From Sarcocystis neurona (taxonomy: Eukaryota > Apicomplexa > Conoidasida > Eucoccidiorida > Sarcocystidae), in NCBI GenBank assembly GCA_000727475.1, contig KL647317.1:1-64000 (forward strand): DNA of 64,000 nt. The letters run 5' to 3'. The notes under the pieces were generated by a model. That model saw nothing but the letters and a program-made list of their open reading frames with translations. It searched no databases and was not told the origin of the DNA. Positions 61,349-64,000 of the stretch are shown one piece after another. Both the position numbers and the translations under genes were made by a program. Numbering within the stretch: the first letter of the stretch is position 1; each line of letters opens with the position of its first letter.

Positions 61349-63484
61349 ATGGAGGGTCGCGTAGCTGCTGCTGCTGCTGCCGCTGAGCGCCAGCGGGCGC
61401 CTTCGCAGTCTCCAAGTTCACCTCCTACGAAAAAAATCTCGTTTTCTTTTGGGAGTAAAACCTGCGTGTCGACGCGTGGATCAAGCGCTCCCATTGCTTC
61501 CACACTTGCTTCTTTACCTTCTTCTACATCTGCGGTCCGTTCTTCCTCGTTTAAAGTAACATGCGGTAGTGGCAGGTCCAGCAGATCAACAACAACCCCC
61601 TGCGGAGCAGCAACACGACCAAAAGAGGTGCCTTCGATATTCTGCAACAACGACGAAAGCGGCAGTGAGAACCGCAGCAGGGCTACGCAGCAGGTGCTTT
61701 CTTTTGATAAATATAGTGGATGGGAGGAAAAGACAGCGGATGACGCTGGTGAAAAAAGGGAAAAAACTCCTCTTGTTATTCCCTGCCTCCATCCCCTTTC
61801 GCCACCTCGTCGTGTTGCTCTGAAAAGTGAGGAGACAAAGGGAATGCCAGCAACGGAAGCGCGCAGAGCTGCAGCATTTAATGCCACGCCGGCCGAAACC
61901 GATGAGACAAGCGAAGAAATAGTAGTAGGTCCAGGACACGAAGCACGAGTATCACCAGGAGGCCACCCAGCAGCGTTGGGACGGACGGAAGCGGCAGCAG
62001 CGGGAAAAAGCGAATCACCTGCGGGCGAAAGAGGAGCAGGGACAGTCATCGATGGAAAGGCGGCAACGGGAGAACGAGCCCCGGCAGAAGGAGGCCGTCG
62101 CGGAGATGAAGACGCAAAGAGGGGAGAGCAAGAAGAGAGAGAAACTTCACGCGTACATCCGGCTGCAGCATGCGGTGGGGCCTCTGGTGCTTTACGGGAA
62201 ATGCCACGAGGACAGGCAGAAGCTGTTGCCGCCAACGCTGAGCAGAACGGTGGCGGGCAGACCACCTCACAAGAGCTTCAGGAAGAGAGGAAGAAAGGAT
62301 TTCTACAGTATGGTTTGATAAAGCGTGGGGCAGCTTCGCGACTTACGGAATCGCGCAGCTGCGCTTTGGCAGAGGGAAGAGGACGTGAGACGTCGGCTCC
62401 GTCTACTTCCACCTCTCTTCGTAAAAATACGTCTGGCTTGTGTGCAGGTCACTTGGCTTCCGCACACGCTGCTGTTGCAGATTCGCTCGCCACTGCCGGT
62501 GCAGGTGATGCTGACGATCTGGCGGCCCGTGCCCTGATAGCAGAAGCAAAAGGCGGAAGCGCTGCTGCCGCTACAACAGCGTGGTGGGACGCAGCAGAAG
62601 CAGCACGGGACGCAGTTCCAATCCTCGCTCGCAATGCCGAACTTGCGGCTCTGCGACGGAAGTTCAGACAACGCATGCAATCGCAGCAAGAGCAACAGAG
62701 GCAACCCCAGCAGCAACAAAGCGAGCAGACACAGGAGGAGGCCCAGCACGAGCAACAGCTGCAGCAACGGCAATGCCGAGGACGCGGAGCTGCTTTCTAT
62801 GAGAGACCGGATGTTTTCCCTGGGAGCATTGATTTCTTAAATAGGAGTCAAGCGGACAGGTATACGTGGGGCCGTGCTGCGGCAGATGTCAGAAATGCTC
62901 GTAGCTATGGTCATACCGGTAGTACCCACGTGGAAGCATTGGCGCGTGACGCTGGTACTGCAGCTGACGCTGGAGGACACTCTGCTAATGTCGCTGGTGC
63001 ATCTTCTGCTGTTGTTGGGACTGCAACGGCTTTTGGTCCTGCTGCTGGTGACGACAGAGGAAGAAAAGACGTATTTGTAAATGGCAGCATAGCTGAACGG
63101 GGCGGGACCTCTCAGAAGCAGCAGCACACAACATTTTCTCGAGACGAAGCAGAGAAGGAGCTGTTGCGGCAGGAGCTGGATCTGTTACCTGACGCTCCGC
63201 AAGCGTACAGCGCCGCTTATGCTGCTGTGCCTGTTAGTGAATTTGGAATAGCGATGTTGCGGGGTATGGGATACAACCCCGCAGCTGCAACAGCAAAGAC
63301 AGCAGCTGTCGGTGAAGAAGAACATAAGAACGTAAAGAAGAGAATTTACACGCGGGCGGGACTTGGAAGCGAAACTGAGGTAGACAGATTGTGGACAGAA
63401 CGGGAGAAGAAGCTCAAAGAAGAAGCGATGAAGGAGAAGAAGAGAAAACTAGAGGAAATGAACAACAGCAGATACCACCGATAG
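61349..63484 (+). CDS. GPKOW: Spp2/GPKOW-family G-patch splicing factor, single exon
   Basis: A 711-aa open frame. Spp2 in yeast and GPKOW in man bind the DEAH helicase Prp2/DHX16 through a G-patch and trigger spliceosome activation in the nucleus. Three landmarks support this: an N-terminal KKISFSFGSK (residues 28-37), matching the short SFSF motif that opens GPKOW and plant MOS2; DLAARALIAEA in the middle, resembling the family's helical ELIAE segment; and VPVSEFGIAMLRGMGYNP (about 626-643), the family signature (PVEEFGxAxLRGMGW), followed by an RAGLGSE block. A Lys/Glu-rich tail closes the protein. No KOW domain is visible, so the layout is nearer fungal Spp2 than GPKOW. Much of the N-terminal 600 residues is low-complexity Ala/Glu/Ser with a Gln-rich tract near 447-476. 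The W of GMGW is Y here. The start is the first ATG after a pyrimidine-rich leader. Confidence 0.85.
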   Translation: MEGRVAAAAAAAERQRAPSQSPSSPPTKKISFSFGSKTCVSTRGSSAPIASTLASLPSSTSAVRSSSFKVTCGSGRSSRSTTTPCGAATRPKEVPSIFCNNDESGSENRSRATQQVLSFDKYSGWEEKTADDAGEKREKTPLVIPCLHPLSPPRRVALKSEETKGMPATEARRAAAFNATPAETDETSEEIVVGPGHEARVSPGGHPAALGRTEAAAAGKSESPAGERGAGTVIDGKAATGERAPAEGGRRGDEDAKRGEQEERETSRVHPAAACGGASGALREMPRGQAEAVAANAEQNGGGQTTSQELQEERKKGFLQYGLIKRGAASRLTESRSCALAEGRGRETSAPSTSTSLRKNTSGLCAGHLASAHAAVADSLATAGAGDADDLAARALIAEAKGGSAAAATTAWWDAAEAARDAVPILARNAELAALRRKFRQRMQSQQEQQRQPQQQQSEQTQEEAQHEQQLQQRQCRGRGAAFYERPDVFPGSIDFLNRSQADRYTWGRAAADVRNARSYGHTGSTHVEALARDAGTAADAGGHSANVAGASSAVVGTATAFGPAAGDDRGRKDVFVNGSIAERGGTSQKQQHTTFSRDEAEKELLRQELDLLPDAPQAYSAAYAAVPVSEFGIAMLRGMGYNPAAATAKTAAVGEEEHKNVKKRIYTRAGLGSETEVDRLWTEREKKLKEEAMKEKKRKLEEMNNSRYHR

Positions 63485-64000
63485 ATGCAGATATATATTG
63501 CAGGTGCATTTCTCATTGCAAGGCGCATGCGGCAAGAGATCATGGACAACAGAAGACTGCAGAGGGAAAGAATTGCGAGGGACATGCGGACGATTCAGAA
63601 GTACTAGTGTCTTGCAATCAGAGGTTGTGCAAATAGCCCGTACCCCAGGTGGGGAGAGGTATCGGGAAGAGTCGCACGTTTGGACAGGGATCCTTGGTGC
63701 ACTAGGGGGGCGCACACCGTACGTTGCACTGGATCATATTCGAAAGTGCATGTTCACAGGCAGAGCGGTAGGTAGGATGACTTCGACAAAAATACTGATC
63801 CTACGGTGACGCGCCGTAATAGATGCAACAACGTATGTTTTTATAAGGTAAAGGGTGCAGATAAACTGCGCAGGGTGTCGACTTTGATACGAACCGGTAA
63901 AATCAGGCGTATCGAGCTGTACGGCCACGTGTATTTGGCGTGTGCGTTAGTTCGTACGTTCCCGTCAACTTGGGTGGGTGTAAGCACGTGCGTACTCCTG
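63485..64000. other. 3' flank of the G-patch gene
   Basis: Presumed 3' UTR and spacer. The 103-codon plus frame at 63498-63809 resembles nothing known. Nothing else seen. Confidence 0.4.

Noticed and set aside
61288..62265. 325-codon minus-strand frame
   Set aside because: Antisense shadow of the G-patch gene's low-complexity N-terminal part; the plus frame carries the conserved motifs.

Overview
The window looks like nuclear DNA of an apicomplexan coccidian of the Eimeria/Cyclospora type. Three things point there: a cytosolic HSP90 of apicomplexan type split by spliceosomal introns, intron-rich genes in large spacers, and CAG/CTG triplet tracts read as Gln, Ala or Ser runs inside genes. Spacers and introns are packed with (TA)n and alternating purine-pyrimidine (TG/CA/CG) sequence. 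The genus is an inference.

Three genes are recognised. HSP90 (+, 20835-25501, 4 exons, 718 aa) ends in MEEVD. LETM1 (-, 29486 to about 51074) is rebuilt here as 15 exons whose phases all agree, giving about 1,500 aa: an inner-membrane LETM protein with a long N-terminal extension and an Ala/Gly/Gln-rich insert after its ribosome-binding-like domain. A Spp2/GPKOW-family G-patch splicing factor (+, 61349-63484) is one exon of 711 aa. HSP90 and LETM1 are convergent across 4 kb; LETM1 and the splicing factor are divergent across about 10 kb. They serve unrelated jobs (cytosolic folding, mitochondrial ion/ribosome homeostasis, pre-mRNA splicing) and no operon-like logic applies.

The remaining DNA is harder. 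In 1-18.6 kb and 51.8-58.2 kb I find strings of plus-strand segments with acceptor, open frame, donor and compatible phases, which suggest further multi-exon genes of unknown function. The best is a four-exon 3' end at 16790-18582. Composition is balanced and alternative frames often look equally plausible, so these are candidates only. An 839-base run of N (10266-11104) interrupts the left part.

Layout: 1-18.6 kb candidate exons, a gap and a perfect 38-bp tandem duplication; 18.6-20.8 kb spacer and HSP90 promoter; 20.8-25.5 kb HSP90; 25.5-29.5 kb spacer; 29.5-51.1 kb LETM1 with CAG tracts, TA microsatellites and tandem repeats in its introns; 51.1-61.3 kb spacer with candidate exons and two tandem repeats; 61.3-63.5 kb splicing factor; 63.5-64 kb spacer.
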